From Terrisporobacter glycolicus ATCC 14880 = DSM 1288 (GTDB lineage: Bacteria > Bacillota > Clostridia > Peptostreptococcales > Peptostreptococcaceae): 64,000 nt of DNA. Positions 21,385 through 31,025 of this stretch are shown piece by piece (positions within the stretch are counted from its first letter, which is position 1; every line of letters starts with the position of its first letter). The position numbers and the translations under genes were made by a program. The notes beneath the pieces were generated by a model. The model made no database searches. It was not told the DNA's origin and saw nothing but the letters and a program-made list of their open reading frames with translations. The stretch spans positions 186,001-250,000 of the forward strand of contig NZ_CP117523.1 of the NCBI RefSeq assembly GCF_036812735.1, given 5' to 3'.

Positions 21385-21762
21385 ATGAATATTTTAGATA
21401 TAGGGACAGATATTATAGAAGTAGAGAGAATTAAAAATGCATTAAATAAAAGAGGTGATTTTCTAAAAAAAATATTCACAGAAAGAGAAATAGAAATGTT
21501 TGAGGGAAAGGGGAATAATCCTCAAACCATAGCTGGTAATTTTGCAGCAAAAGAAGCTATTAGTAAATCCTTGGGATTGGGCATAAGGGGTTATAATTTT
21601 AAAGATATAGAAATACTTAGAAATGATTTAGGGAAGCCTATAGTAAAAACTTATAATAATTTGGAACAGATTTGCATACAATATAGTGTTTTAGAAATAA
21701 AGGTAAGCATATCTCATAGTGAGAACTATGCTGTTGCAAATGCTATAACAATTACAACGTAA
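21385..21762 (+). CDS. acpS: Holo-[acyl-carrier-protein] synthase
   Basis: A 125-residue phosphopantetheinyl transferase activating acyl carrier protein. It has the N-terminal 'IGTDIIEVERI' motif with its Mg2+ aspartate and 'NFAAKEAISKSLG' near residue 53. The ATG at 21385 is chosen because GGGAGG lies 6-11 bases upstream; an in-frame ATG at 21319 lacks a ribosome binding site and adds residues not seen in the family. It is probably co-transcribed with the lipoprotein gene 54 bases downstream. Confidence 0.93.
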   Translation: MNILDIGTDIIEVERIKNALNKRGDFLKKIFTEREIEMFEGKGNNPQTIAGNFAAKEAISKSLGLGIRGYNFKDIEILRNDLGKPIVKTYNNLEQICIQYSVLEIKVSISHSENYAVANAITITT

Positions 21763-21816
21763 AAATAAGATATATTTAAATATACCAATGAATAAAAATA
21801 AATTAGGAGGTACTTT

Positions 21817-22410
21817 GTGAAAAATAAGTGGTATTCGTTACTAATAATAATTATTTCAATAATTACTCTATATAGTGTTGGATGTGGAAGAAAAGAATAT
21901 ACAAAGGAAGAAGTATATGAGGATTTTCAAAACCAAATTTCAAAAATTGAATCATATACTTGTACTGCAAAAGTAGAAGCTATAGGTAATAAGGAGAATA
22001 CTACCTATATTTTTAAACACACATATAAAAAACCGGATTATTATAAGTTAGAAGTCAAGTCACCAAAGAATTTGCAAGGAAAAACTATTGAATATAAGGG
22101 GGATAAAGTTCTAGTTAGTAACCCTAGTATTAATGATACAATAGAACTTCCTAATATAAATAATGATAGTCATTATTTATTTATTGGAGATTTTATAAAA
22201 AACTATATGCAAAATGAATCAATAATTTTAGAAGTTACAGAACGTGAATTAAAAATAGAAACAGAAATACCAGGCGATAATAAATATTTCAATAAACAAA
22301 TTTTATATGTAGACAATAAGACTAAAAATCCAAATAAAATGGAAATACTAGATAATGAAGATAAACCTATATTTATAGTAACATATGAAGATTTTAAGTA
22401 TGAAAAATAA
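21817..22410 (+). CDS. GerS-like LolA-fold lipoprotein
   Basis: A 197-residue protein with an N-terminal hydrophobic signal (about 5-20) and a lipobox-like SVGC, so it is probably lipid-anchored outside the membrane. The body (residues 30-195, with 'YIFKHTYKKPDYYKLEV' and repeated beta-strand patterns) has the LolA-like fold of outer-membrane-lipoprotein-sorting relatives in Gram-positives. In Clostridioides difficile the equivalent place, between the atp operon and mazEF, holds gerS, needed for cortex modification and spore germination; there it is followed by alr2, absent here. Orthology is likely from synteny and fold. It starts at a GTG after TAGGAGGT. Confidence 0.72.
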   Translation: MKNKWYSLLIIIISIITLYSVGCGRKEYTKEEVYEDFQNQISKIESYTCTAKVEAIGNKENTTYIFKHTYKKPDYYKLEVKSPKNLQGKTIEYKGDKVLVSNPSINDTIELPNINNDSHYLFIGDFIKNYMQNESIILEVTERELKIETEIPGDNKYFNKQILYVDNKTKNPNKMEILDNEDKPIFIVTYEDFKYEK

Positions 22411-22689
22411 AAAAAGTAGTATAAACAACTTAAGAGAAATCTAGATGACATAATAATTTGTTTTACAAAAATAAAAAAGATATTAAAAGTCATAACAAAG
22501 CTATTATTAATGAATAAGTTGTATAGTAAATTTTTGCTCCAAAAACTATTATTTGAGACATAAAAAAAGTTGTGTAGGTTATAATATTTAACATGAGGTG
22601 TATAAAAATTAAAATAAGAGAAAAATAAATTTAATTTTGCTTACTAAATACACGACAAATGAACGTACTTATATGGAAACAAATGCAAT

Positions 22690-22718
22690 TTTACAATTAG
22701 TTAGGAATCTGATAAAAT
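22690..22718 (+). promoter_or_regulatory. Candidate promoter of mazEF
   Basis: TTTACA at 22690-22695, a 17-bp spacer and TAAAAT at 22713-22718, 33 bases before the mazE start codon. The remaining part of the 22411-22689 gap shows no ORF or clear terminator. Confidence 0.5.
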
Positions 22719-22750
22719 ATAAGAGATATTGTTCTCTGGGAGGCGATTTT

Positions 22751-23032
22751 GTGAGCAATAAAAATAAAGAAAAAATTATGTTTACTTTACCCGACTATAT
22801 TTTATCTGAGGTGGATCAAATAGTTCAGATGGAAAATAGTAATAGGGAAGATTTTGCAAAGGCTGCTTTTCAGTTTTATATAACCCAAAAAAAGAAAATT
22901 AACTTAAAAGAAAGTATGATAAAGGGTTATAAAGAAATGGCTAAAATCAACTTATCATTAGCAGAGCTTGGTATGACAGATGACGTATCTTTGGATGATG
23001 ATTCTGAAGGAGATATAGCCAAAGTTGAATAA
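22751..23032 (+). CDS. mazE: MazE/EndoAI-type antitoxin
   Basis: A 93-residue protein with an N-terminal ribbon-helix-helix DNA-binding segment ('[28 protein letters not shown]') and an acidic C-terminal tail (SLDDDSEGD) that would block the toxin. The GTG at 22751 is the likely start because GGGAGG lies 7-12 bases upstream; an in-frame TTG at 22637 would add 38 residues foreign to the family. It overlaps mazF by 8 bases. It neutralises MazF and probably represses its own operon. Confidence 0.87.
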   Translation: MSNKNKEKIMFTLPDYILSEVDQIVQMENSNREDFAKAAFQFYITQKKKINLKESMIKGYKEMAKINLSLAELGMTDDVSLDDDSEGDIAKVE

Positions 23033-23390
23033 TCTTGGCTTAGATATTAAGCGAGGAGATTTATTTTATGCAGATTTAAGTCCAGTTATTGGCTCGGAGC
23101 AAGGAGGCGTTAGACCTGTTTTAATAATCCAAAATAATATAGGAAATAAATATAGCCCGACGGTTATAATTGCTGCTATAACATCCCAGATTAATAAAGC
23201 AAAATTGCCTACTCATATAGAAATAAGTTCCAGTGAATATGGACTTAATAAAGATTCTGTAATTCTCTTAGAGCAAATTAGAACCATAGACAAAAAGCGG
23301 CTGAGAGAAAAAATAGGTTATCTAGATAATAAAACTATGCTAAAAGTAAATAATGGACTGCAAATAAGTTTAGATTTATTTAGCGTATAA
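23025..23390 (+). CDS. mazF: MazF/EndoA-type mRNA interferase toxin
   Basis: A 121-residue PemK/MazF endoribonuclease, very close to the EndoA type of Bacillus: '[20 protein letters not shown]' at the N-terminus with catalytic Arg and Asp, '[15 protein letters not shown]', and '[17 protein letters not shown]'. The only sensible start is the TTG at 23025, inside the mazE 3' end, so translation is probably coupled. EndoA-type toxins cut mRNA at U^ACAU-like sites; the exact site here is unknown. Confidence 0.92.
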   Translation: MNNLGLDIKRGDLFYADLSPVIGSEQGGVRPVLIIQNNIGNKYSPTVIIAAITSQINKAKLPTHIEISSSEYGLNKDSVILLEQIRTIDKKRLREKIGYLDNKTMLKVNNGLQISLDLFSV

Positions 23391-23427
23391 AAAATTATTG
23401 ATATAGTAGCATATCAATAATTTTTTT
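23389..23427 (+). terminator. Intrinsic terminator after mazF
   Basis: A 14-bp perfect stem (AAAATTATTGATAT / complement) with a 6-nt loop and TTTTTTT directly after the mazF stop. Confidence 0.88.
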
Positions 23428-23545
23428 GTTTTATATACAAAAAACACAAAAAAACACCATAAAGATGTTATAATATAATGAGATTTAAATACAATATGGC
23501 TAATTAACCAATAGCCTCAGTATATAACTTAGGGAGGTAAATTAC

Positions 23546-24373
23546 ATGAGAGACCATAAAGGATTAAATGAAATTACTAATGTAATAAGAAAAGACATTG
23601 TCTCAATGATATGTAAATCAAAATCAGGACATCCGGGAGGTTCATTATCAGCAGTTGAGATTTTAACAGCTCTTTATTTTGATCAAATGAATATTGACCC
23701 AACAAATCCAAAAATGGAAGATAGAGATAGATTTGTTTTATCAAAAGGTCATGCAGCTCCAGCTTTATATGCAACATTAGCTGAAAGAGGATACTTTGAG
23801 AAAGAAGAGTTAAATCATTTAAGAAAATTAGGAAGTATGCTTCAAGGCCATCCTGATATGAAAAAGGTACCTGGTGTTGAAATGTCAACAGGTTCATTAG
23901 GACAAGGTTTTTCTGTTGCATGTGGAATGGCTATGGCAGCTAAATTAGACAACGCTCCATGGAATGTATATGCATTATTAGGAGATGGAGAAGTTCAAGA
24001 AGGAATAATATGGGAAGCTGCTATGAGTGCGGCTCATTACAAGCTTGATAACATGATAGCATTCCTTGATTATAATGGACTTCAAATTGATGGAGAAGTT
24101 GAGTCAGTAATGAGTATTAATCCTATAGAAGATAAATTTAGGACTTTTGGATGGAATGTAATAACTATTGATGGTCATGATTTCGACCAAATATTTGCAG
24201 CTCTAGATATGGCAAAAGATACAGTAGACAAACCAACAATGATAATAGCTAAAACAGTAAAAGGTAAAGGCGTGTCTTTCATGGAAAACCAAGCGTCATG
24301 GCATGGAAGTGCACCAAGTGAGGAACAACTTGAACAAGCATTATCAGAATTAGGAGGTGCTTTCCATGAGTAA
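23546..24373 (+). CDS. Transketolase, N-terminal (ThDP-binding) subunit
   Basis: A 275-residue subunit of a split transketolase, moving two-carbon units between sugar phosphates in the non-oxidative pentose phosphate pathway. It includes '[13 protein letters not shown]', '[17 protein letters not shown]', and the ThDP/Mg2+ motif [13 protein letters not shown] (about 147-159). The stop overlaps the start of the second subunit by 8 bases. Its AGGGAGGT ribosome binding site is well placed. Confidence 0.94.
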   Translation: MRDHKGLNEITNVIRKDIVSMICKSKSGHPGGSLSAVEILTALYFDQMNIDPTNPKMEDRDRFVLSKGHAAPALYATLAERGYFEKEELNHLRKLGSMLQGHPDMKKVPGVEMSTGSLGQGFSVACGMAMAAKLDNAPWNVYALLGDGEVQEGIIWEAAMSAAHYKLDNMIAFLDYNGLQIDGEVESVMSINPIEDKFRTFGWNVITIDGHDFDQIFAALDMAKDTVDKPTMIIAKTVKGKGVSFMENQASWHGSAPSEEQLEQALSELGGAFHE

Positions 24374-25295
24374 AATAGCAACTAGGGAGGCTTACGGAAA
24401 AGCTTTAGTTAAATTAGGCAAAATAAATGATGATGTAGTAGTTTTAGATGCAGATTTATCTAAATCAACTAAAACAAATGACTTTTTAAAAGCATATCCA
24501 AATAGATTTTTTAACATGGGTATAGCAGAGCAAAATTTAGTAGGAGCTGCTTGTGGTTTTGCGGCAGCAGGTAAAATACCTTTTGCAAGTACATTTGCTA
24601 TGTTTGCAACTGGAAGAGCGTTCGAAGTAATAAGAAACTCAGTATGCTATCCTAAATTAAACGTTAAAATATGTGCTACACATGCAGGTATAACTGTTGG
24701 AGAAGATGGTGGTTCTCACCAAAGTGTGGAAGATATATCTTTAATGAGATCTATTCCAAATATGACAGTAGTTGTTCCAGCTGATGGAGTTGAAGCTGAA
24801 AAGATGATATTTGCTGCAGCAGAATTTAATGGGCCAATGTACGTTAGACTTGGAAGAAGTGCAGTTCCAACAATATTTGAACAAGATTATAATTTTGAAA
24901 TTGGAAAAGGTGTTGTTCTTAGAGACGGTAACGATGCTACAATAATAGCTTGTGGAATAATGGTTAACGAAGCAATAATAGCTGCAGATATGTTAAAAGA
25001 AGAAAACATAAATGCTAGAGTTATCAATATGTCTACAATAAAACCAATAGATACAGAACTTATAATAAAAGCTGCTAAAGAAACTAAAGCAATAATAACA
25101 GCAGAAGAACACAGTATAATAGGTGGATTAGGATCAGCTGTAAGTGAAGTTGTATCTGAAAATCATCCTACAATAGTTAAAAAAGTTGGAGTGAATGATA
25201 GCTTCGGTGAGTCAGGAACACCAAATGAATTATTAGAAAAATATGGTTTAAATGCTAAGAATATAGTAGAAAAAGTTAAAGAAGCATTAAACTAA
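24366..25295 (+). CDS. Transketolase, C-terminal (pyrimidine-binding) subunit
   Basis: A 309-residue partner of the preceding subunit. It shows '[13 protein letters not shown]', '[19 protein letters not shown]' with the catalytic glutamate, and '[15 protein letters not shown]'. The ATG at 24366 has AGGAGGT 6-12 bases upstream and overlaps the end of the first subunit, so the two are translated in a fixed ratio. The split form is common in Clostridia and archaea. Confidence 0.94.
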   Translation: MSKIATREAYGKALVKLGKINDDVVVLDADLSKSTKTNDFLKAYPNRFFNMGIAEQNLVGAACGFAAAGKIPFASTFAMFATGRAFEVIRNSVCYPKLNVKICATHAGITVGEDGGSHQSVEDISLMRSIPNMTVVVPADGVEAEKMIFAAAEFNGPMYVRLGRSAVPTIFEQDYNFEIGKGVVLRDGNDATIIACGIMVNEAIIAADMLKEENINARVINMSTIKPIDTELIIKAAKETKAIITAEEHSIIGGLGSAVSEVVSENHPTIVKKVGVNDSFGESGTPNELLEKYGLNAKNIVEKVKEALN

Positions 25296-25305
25296 TAGTA
25301 TATAT

Positions 25306-25344
25306 AAAAAAGCGTATTTAATATTTTATTAAATACGCTTTTTT
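25306..25344 (+). terminator. Intrinsic terminator after the transketolase genes
   Basis: A long perfect stem (AAAAAAGCGTATTTA and complement) with a T-run, starting 11 bases after the stop. Confidence 0.92.
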
Positions 25345-25442
25345 AAGTGAAACCATATTGTTTGAGCATATAAACAAAGTAAATTTTTTGCTTCTATCAA
25401 AGATTATTTCCTCATATATTTATAAGAGATAGGGGGGATAAT

Positions 25443-25868
25443 GTGGAGATTAAGTTTAATATCAAAGGAGTAATATATGGTGTAATACTAATATTATTTA
25501 TAGTTTTAGGATTTGTTTTTGTACCTAAATTATTTTTAGATACTTCAAAGCCTGTAGATTTTACAATGGTTCAAAGAGAATCTATTCCAGAAAAAATATT
25601 AGATATTATGGATAAGTACGAGGATGAAGAAAGAGCCTTAGCAGTAAAACTAGATGGTAAGATTTACGTTATAGTAACAAGAGGAGAAAAAGAACATGGT
25701 ATAGGTATAGATAAAATCACTATGGACACAGTAGAAGAAAAAACTGTTATGACAGTAGATATTACATATAAAGACAAGAATAAATCCTATCCTTTTGTAG
25801 TTGCTGAAACAAATCTTAAATCTTTACCAGACAAAATACAATTAAATGCCACTAAAGAACAAAAATAA
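25443..25868 (+). CDS. Membrane-anchored protein of unknown function
   Basis: A 141-residue protein with one N-terminal membrane helix (about residues 10-30) and a ~105-residue extracytoplasmic domain. The domain has a strand pattern with 'ALAVKLDGKIYVIVTRGEKEHGIGIDKI', somewhat like PrcB/protease-complex subunits, but that likeness is too weak for a name. The start is a GTG after AGGGGGGATAAT. It is monocistronic between two terminators. Confidence 0.7.
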   Translation: MEIKFNIKGVIYGVILILFIVLGFVFVPKLFLDTSKPVDFTMVQRESIPEKILDIMDKYEDEERALAVKLDGKIYVIVTRGEKEHGIGIDKITMDTVEEKTVMTVDITYKDKNKSYPFVVAETNLKSLPDKIQLNATKEQK

Positions 25869-25877
25869 GAAATTTAA

Positions 25878-25921
25878 ACCCCAATTGTTGGAGCTTTGGT
25901 CTAATGGTTGGGGTATTTTTC
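25878..25921 (+). terminator. Intrinsic terminator
   Basis: ACCCCAA at 25878-25884 pairs with TTGGGGT at 25908-25914; a 23-nt loop lies between and ATTTTT follows. Confidence 0.7.
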
Positions 25922-26107
25922 TATAGAATTATTTCTAATAATTATTTATCAGAAAATTACTAATTTTCATTAAGATTTTATGTTTCAATCCGTATATTAT
26001 CCATACAGGAATATTTTGGTAGAAATGGCACTTATACCTTTATACTATAAATATTATTTTGATATATAAATCGCAAAATACAACGTGGAAGGGGAAGGAA
26101 TAGACTT

Positions 26108-28120
26108 ATGAAAAGTATTAAAACTAAAATTTTAGCAATGATTGGTGGTATTGCCATTTTAGCTATGATAATTTCTGGTGTGTTTACTATGAATAATACA
26201 GTAAAAACTGTATCTAAAAATCAAGAAAGTATTTCCACACTAACTACAAAAAATATAGTTTCCAACATAAATGAATATTTTACAAGGTATAAAACAATGG
26301 CAATACAAATGGCGGGGAATACATCTATAAGGAAAGTATTAACAGATGCAACTAGAAAGGATTATAAGAATCATTCATCTTATAAAGATGCATATAAGTC
26401 ACTTGGATATGTGAAGGAAAAAGATACTCAAATTTTGAATGCATATATTGCTTCAGCAAATGAAGATTTAGCATTTGATAGTGGAACATATTTGAGTGAT
26501 GAAGGATTTGACTTAAAATCAAGAAATTACTGGTTTTCAAATAGTGAGGATATTGAAAATGGGTTTATTATATCCGAGCCCTATGAAGATTCTGTTACTG
26601 GAAATATGGTTGTTACATTTTCAGCACCAGTATATGACGTAAATAATAAAGAAATTATAGGCGTTGCAGCAGTTGATGTTTCTATTGAAGATATAAGTCA
26701 GCAAGTGGCAACAATGGAGACTGACTTTAAAGATGGTGGATACACAATGCTTATCTCAAATACTGGACAAGTATTGGCAAGCAAGGATACTGAGAGAGTT
26801 CTTAAGAATGTTAGTGATATAGGATTTGATGATAAAATACTTAATGAAATAGATAAAACAACAAATAAAGTAATAAAATATACTGAAAACGGTAAAATGC
26901 GTTATGGAATTGTAAGTGATACAAGAGATGCTGGATGGAAAGTGCTTCTAAGTATTAGTAAAGATAGTTACATGGCTTTAGTAAAAACATCTATATTTAC
27001 TACATTAGGCATTTATTTAATAGCATTTTTAATTCTTATAGTAGCAATTATAGCAGTAACGAAAAGTTTAGTTGCTCCAATTCAAAATCTTATGAATATA
27101 ACGGAAGAATTAGCAGCAGGAAATCTTGATGCAGAAATAAATATAGAAAGTAAAGATGAAACTGGAAGATTGGCTGAATCAATGAAGAAGCTTGTATTAA
27201 GATTGAATGAATATATTATTTATATTGATGAAATATCAGAATCATTAGATAGATTTTCAACAGGAGACTTAAATATTGACTTAAAACAAAATTATGAAGG
27301 TGATTTTGCTAAGATAAAAAATTCATTATTACAACTTTCATCTATATTTAAAGAAACTATAGGAAAGATTGTTGAAACTTCAGAAAATGTTGCAGTTGGT
27401 TCAAAAGAAATAGCAAATGCAGCACAGGTACTTGCTGAAGGTTCACTGTATCAAGCAAGTACAACAGAAGAATTAACGGCAACAGTAAATGATTTATCAG
27501 ATAGAGTATCAACAAATGCGGAGAATGCATTAAGTGCATCGAAACAAGTTAAAACTGCTGGGAACCTTGCTATAGAAAGTAATGATCAAATGAAGGAAAT
27601 GATACTAGCTATTGAAGAAATAAACTCTAAATCAACTCAAATAAGTAAAATTATTAAAGTAATTGAGGATATTTCATTCCAAACAAATATATTGGCTTTA
27701 AATGCAGCAGTGGAAGCATCTAGAGCAGGGACTGCAGGCAAAGGATTTGCAGTTGTTGCAGATGAAGTAAGAAATCTAGCTACAAAATCTTCAGATGCAT
27801 CAAAAGAAACAACTCATTTAATTGAGGAATCAGTTAAAGCTGTACAAAATGGTAATCTTATAGCCGTTAAAACTGGAAAAATGCTTGAAAATGTACTTGA
27901 AGAAGTTTCTCAATCAGTAAAATTAATAGATGAAATTTCTTCAGCATCTGTTGAGCAAGCGGCAGCTTTAAAACAAACATTAGAAGGTATTGAACAAATA
28001 AGCACAGTTGTCCAAACAAATGCAGCAACAGCTCAAGAAAGTTCAGCAGCAAGCAATGAATTATCAAACCAAGCTCAGATACTTAAAAATGTTGCATCAG
28101 GTTTTAAAATTCAGGACTAA
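26108..28120 (+). CDS. Methyl-accepting chemotaxis protein with dCache-type sensor domain
   Basis: A 670-residue transmembrane chemoreceptor. TM1 (about 8-28), a periplasmic-side double-Cache-like sensor domain (about 35-290, with 'RNYWFSNSEDI' and 'VTFSAPVYDVNNKEIIGVAAVDVS'), TM2 (about 296-320), HAMP (about 321-375), then a long signalling coiled coil whose hairpin tip 'VIEDISFQTNILALNAAVEASRAG' binds CheA/CheW. Cache domains of this kind often sense amino acids or carboxylates; the ligand here is unknown. No other chemotaxis gene lies nearby. Confidence 0.93.
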   Translation: MKSIKTKILAMIGGIAILAMIISGVFTMNNTVKTVSKNQESISTLTTKNIVSNINEYFTRYKTMAIQMAGNTSIRKVLTDATRKDYKNHSSYKDAYKSLGYVKEKDTQILNAYIASANEDLAFDSGTYLSDEGFDLKSRNYWFSNSEDIENGFIISEPYEDSVTGNMVVTFSAPVYDVNNKEIIGVAAVDVSIEDISQQVATMETDFKDGGYTMLISNTGQVLASKDTERVLKNVSDIGFDDKILNEIDKTTNKVIKYTENGKMRYGIVSDTRDAGWKVLLSISKDSYMALVKTSIFTTLGIYLIAFLILIVAIIAVTKSLVAPIQNLMNITEELAAGNLDAEINIESKDETGRLAESMKKLVLRLNEYIIYIDEISESLDRFSTGDLNIDLKQNYEGDFAKIKNSLLQLSSIFKETIGKIVETSENVAVGSKEIANAAQVLAEGSLYQASTTEELTATVNDLSDRVSTNAENALSASKQVKTAGNLAIESNDQMKEMILAIEEINSKSTQISKIIKVIEDISFQTNILALNAAVEASRAGTAGKGFAVVADEVRNLATKSSDASKETTHLIEESVKAVQNGNLIAVKTGKMLENVLEEVSQSVKLIDEISSASVEQAAALKQTLEGIEQISTVVQTNAATAQESSAASNELSNQAQILKNVASGFKIQD

Positions 28121-28139
28121 ATAAAAAAATTAATAAATA

Positions 28140-28176
28140 AAAAAACTGGTTCCTAAAATTGGAATCAGTTTTTTAT
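28140..28176. terminator. Bidirectional terminator between the chemoreceptor and the cyclo-ligase gene
   Basis: AAAAACTGGTTCC pairs with GGAATCAGTTTTT around an 7-nt loop. T-runs follow in both orientations, so it can serve both convergent genes. Confidence 0.85.
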
Positions 28177-28746
28177 TTATTTTGATGTTAATATTGTAGA
28201 TTCGGTTACTATGTAATCCAATTGAGCATCGTGGTCTTCTTTTGGAACTTTGTCAAAAATTTGTAGATCAAAAGCTATTCCCACAGTAATGGCGTCTTCC
28301 CTTATATTCTCAAGGAATCTATCATAAAAACCGCCACCATAGCCAAGTCGGTAACAATCTTTATCATATGCTACGGCTGGTACTATAACCACATCTAAAT
28401 CTTTTATATCTATGGCAGGAGAGCATTCAGGTTTTGGCTCTTTAATGTTATAAGCACCATATTGAATTCCATTTTCTAAATCTGTAATTTGAGAAGGTAT
28501 CAATTTTCTTTCGTCTTTTAAAGTTATAGGTGATGCAACAGTTTTGCCTAAGTTCATAAGTCTTTTAATTAAATTGCTTGTGGCAACTTCGTTATTAAAA
28601 TCTAAATAAAGCATAATAGTTTGTGCGTTTTTAATACAGTCTAACTGAAGTAGTTTTTCTGTGATTATATCTGAGTTGTGTTTAATAAAATCTTTGTTTT
28701 TTTCTTTTCTAATCATAATAGCATTCTTTCTAAACTCTTTTTTCAT
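28177..28746 (-). CDS. 5-formyltetrahydrofolate cyclo-ligase family protein
   Basis: A 189-residue enzyme of the MTHFS family that converts 5-formyl-THF to 5,10-methenyl-THF with ATP, returning inactive folate to one-carbon metabolism. The signature 'RLGYGGGFYDRFL' (about 131-143) is intact, with the phosphate-binding 'KEFRKNAIMIRKE' at the N-terminus. Convergent with the chemoreceptor gene; its start is preceded by GAGGTG. Confidence 0.9.
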   Translation of the reverse strand: MKKEFRKNAIMIRKEKNKDFIKHNSDIITEKLLQLDCIKNAQTIMLYLDFNNEVATSNLIKRLMNLGKTVASPITLKDERKLIPSQITDLENGIQYGAYNIKEPKPECSPAIDIKDLDVVIVPAVAYDKDCYRLGYGGGFYDRFLENIREDAITVGIAFDLQIFDKVPKEDHDAQLDYIVTESTILTSK

Positions 28747-28914
28747 ATAATCTACACCTCTTAATTGTGGTATTATATAATTACCTAAATTTTACTTTCC
28801 TAATATAGATTTTAGTAAAATTATAGATTTAAAGCAATATAATTGATAAAGAGTAATAAAAAGACAAGCTAGTCATATAATATATAGTAGATTGATTAAA
28901 GGAGAGATGAACAA

Positions 28915-30069
28915 ATGATATCTAAGAAAAGGGCTCTTATATATTCTATTATTCTTGTAATAGTAACTATAATTGGCACAACAATGTTTCAAATTACGTT
29001 AGGAAATAAAGTAATAATATCGAAAGATTTATATGAATCTTATGCAAAATATAACAAGTTATTGGGTTTAGAAGAACTTATTCAGGAGGGTTACTATAAG
29101 GAAGTATCTGGAAATAATTTGGTGGATGGAGCATTAAAAGGATTATTTGAAGGTCTTAATGATCCATATTCACAGTATTACACAGCAGATGAATTTGAAA
29201 GTTTAAAAGAACAAACGAGTGGTTCATTTGTTGGGATAGGAGTATACATAGGTGTAAATCCTGAGAATAATAAACTAACAATAATTTCTCCAATAGAAGG
29301 TTCACCGGCAGACAAAGCAGGTATTAAATCAGGAGATATAGTTCTGAAAGTTGATGGAGAATCTGTTGAAACTAAAAAGATAGACGATGTAATTAAGCAT
29401 ATAAAAGGAAAAGAAAACACAAATGTTAGTTTAACTGTTCAAAGAAATGCAGAAGAGTTAAGTTTTGATATTAAGAGGGAAACTATAGTAACAAAGAGTG
29501 TATCTAATGAAGTTATGGATAATAATATAGGTTACTTAAGAATAAAATCTTTTGATGAAAATACATATAAAGAATTTAAAGAAAACTTAAGTGCATTAGA
29601 ATCTAAAGGAGTTAAAGGCTTAGTAATAGACTTGAGAGACAATCCAGGAGGATTATTAGATGTTTGCGTAGATATAGCAGATGACTTAATAGGGAAAGGA
29701 ACTATTGTCTATACAAAAGATAATACAGGTAATAAAGAGTACTATAAATCAGATGACAAACAAGTTGATATGCCGATAGCAGTTTTAATAAACGGAGGAA
29801 GTGCATCTGCATCAGAAATTTTAACAGCAGCATTAGTTGATAATAACAAGGCTATAGCCATAGGTGAAACATCTTTTGGTAAAGGCTTAGTACAAAGTGT
29901 AAAAGGATTAAAAGATGGTACTGGATATAAATTAACAACTGCTCAGTATTTTACACCAAATGGAGATTATATAAACGGAAAAGGTATTACACCTAAAATT
30001 AAAGAGACAAATGAAAATCAACAACTTAAATCAGCATTAGAATATATTAAGAAGGAAATCAAGCAATAA
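28915..30069 (+). CDS. S41-family carboxy-terminal processing protease
   Basis: A 384-residue exported serine protease of the CtpA/CtpB type. N-terminal membrane anchor (about residues 7-27), N-terminal S41 helices, a PDZ domain (about 95-180, 'SPADKAGIKSGDIVLKVDGESV'), and the peptidase core with the nucleophile serine in 'GGSASASEIL' and the catalytic lysine in 'GETSFGKGLVQ'. In spore formers CtpB cleaves SpoIVFA during sigma-K activation; whether this one does is unknown. Confidence 0.92.
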   Translation: MISKKRALIYSIILVIVTIIGTTMFQITLGNKVIISKDLYESYAKYNKLLGLEELIQEGYYKEVSGNNLVDGALKGLFEGLNDPYSQYYTADEFESLKEQTSGSFVGIGVYIGVNPENNKLTIISPIEGSPADKAGIKSGDIVLKVDGESVETKKIDDVIKHIKGKENTNVSLTVQRNAEELSFDIKRETIVTKSVSNEVMDNNIGYLRIKSFDENTYKEFKENLSALESKGVKGLVIDLRDNPGGLLDVCVDIADDLIGKGTIVYTKDNTGNKEYYKSDDKQVDMPIAVLINGGSASASEILTAALVDNNKAIAIGETSFGKGLVQSVKGLKDGTGYKLTTAQYFTPNGDYINGKGITPKIKETNENQQLKSALEYIKKEIKQ

Positions 30070-30361
30070 ATATATAAATAAACTATATAACAAAAAATAG
30101 TTTGAGAGCATGACTCAAAATATAAATATTGTCAATAATTAATATATAAGTAATTATAAAAATAATAGTTATTAAAGTATTGATTAAATAAGGATTAGAA
30201 TACATGCTACATAATAAAATAACAAATATTTCTACAAATTTTGAGTTTAAAAATTAAAAATCTAATATTTTTTATAAAAAATAATGAAAAATTTAGAGGA
30301 AAAAGGTAAATAATCTAGAATTACTTATATAAGTTAATAATCTTAGTTGGGAAGTGAGTTT
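30070..30361. other. AT-rich gap after the S41 protease gene, no feature seen
   Basis: Contains only a short imperfect hairpin (TTTGAG / CTCAAA near 30102-30120) without a T-run. No convincing ORF, promoter or RNA gene was found. Confidence 0.4.
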
Positions 30362-30481
30362 ATGAAGAAAACTATGGCAAAAGTTGTTAACTTTCAAGAA
30401 TATAAGGAGAAAAAGAAGCATTTAGAAGTTGACAGAAAAGAACTTTTAGAGCTTATTAAACAAATTGTGACTACAAAATAG
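30362..30481 (+). CDS. Small hypothetical protein (39 aa)
   Basis: A 39-residue ORF with the ribosome binding site GGGAAGTGAG just upstream of its ATG. It is highly charged: about one third of the residues are lysine or glutamate, arranged as a likely amphipathic helix ('EYKEKKKHLEVDRKELLELIKQIV'). No membrane segment. The function is not recognised; conservation would be needed to confirm it. Confidence 0.5.
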   Translation: MKKTMAKVVNFQEYKEKKKHLEVDRKELLELIKQIVTTK

Positions 30482-30580
30482 AAGAAATTGTAACTCTTGA
30501 TTAAGTTTTTTGAAAGAATAAAAGTAAAAATCATATACTTAGTTGCAAAAACATATATAATTTTGTCATTTCGTTTTACC

Positions 30581-30614
30581 ATAATAAAAGGGAGCTTTTG
30601 CTCCCTTTTATTAT
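30581..30614. terminator. Strong bidirectional terminator
   Basis: A perfect 15-bp inverted repeat (ATAATAAAAGGGAGC and complement) with a TTTT loop. T-rich sequence flanks both sides. It ends the + strand small ORF at 30362 and the - strand gene at 30611; the latter's stop codon lies in its right arm. Confidence 0.85.
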
Positions 30615-30802
30615 GTCATTCTTAAACCACTAACATAATCTTGGAACTGTGAAAATTCATTTTCATCTTGAAGATTTACAACTGTAGATTTCTCGTCTTC
30701 AAAATTTTTTAGATATATATTTCTATCACCTTCAGCTCCGTCTTGATAAATACATCTATAACCATCTTCATATAGGTTTTTTAAATCATTGAAATTATTC
30801 AT
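30611..30802 (-). CDS. Small hypothetical protein (63 aa)
   Basis: A 63-residue acidic, soluble protein without transmembrane segments or known motifs. A good GGAGATGATTG ribosome binding site precedes the ATG. Its last codons overlap the bidirectional terminator. Divergent from cobT. No function recognised. Confidence 0.65.
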   Translation of the reverse strand: MNNFNDLKNLYEDGYRCIYQDGAEGDRNIYLKNFEDEKSTVVNLQDENEFSQFQDYVSGLRMT

Positions 30803-31025
30803 TCAATCATCTCCTTAAATATATTTATCTATTTATATTTTTTGTTTATAAATAAATACTATTCACCAAAATAAAAATACCTTAAATTCCAAAAAATGCT
30901 TAAAAAATACATAAAGTACTAGATAGTTTTTATATATAACAATATAATTATTGTAGGAAACTTAACAAAGAAGATAAATTTTAGACAAATTAAAAAAAAC
31001 AAAAAAACTAAGGGGGATCGCAACC

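Noticed and set aside
25900-26107. Riboswitch or sigma-54 promoter upstream of the chemoreceptor gene
   Set aside because: No cyclic-di-GMP aptamer blocks were found, and the TGGCAC near 26023 has no matching -12 TTGC element at the right distance.
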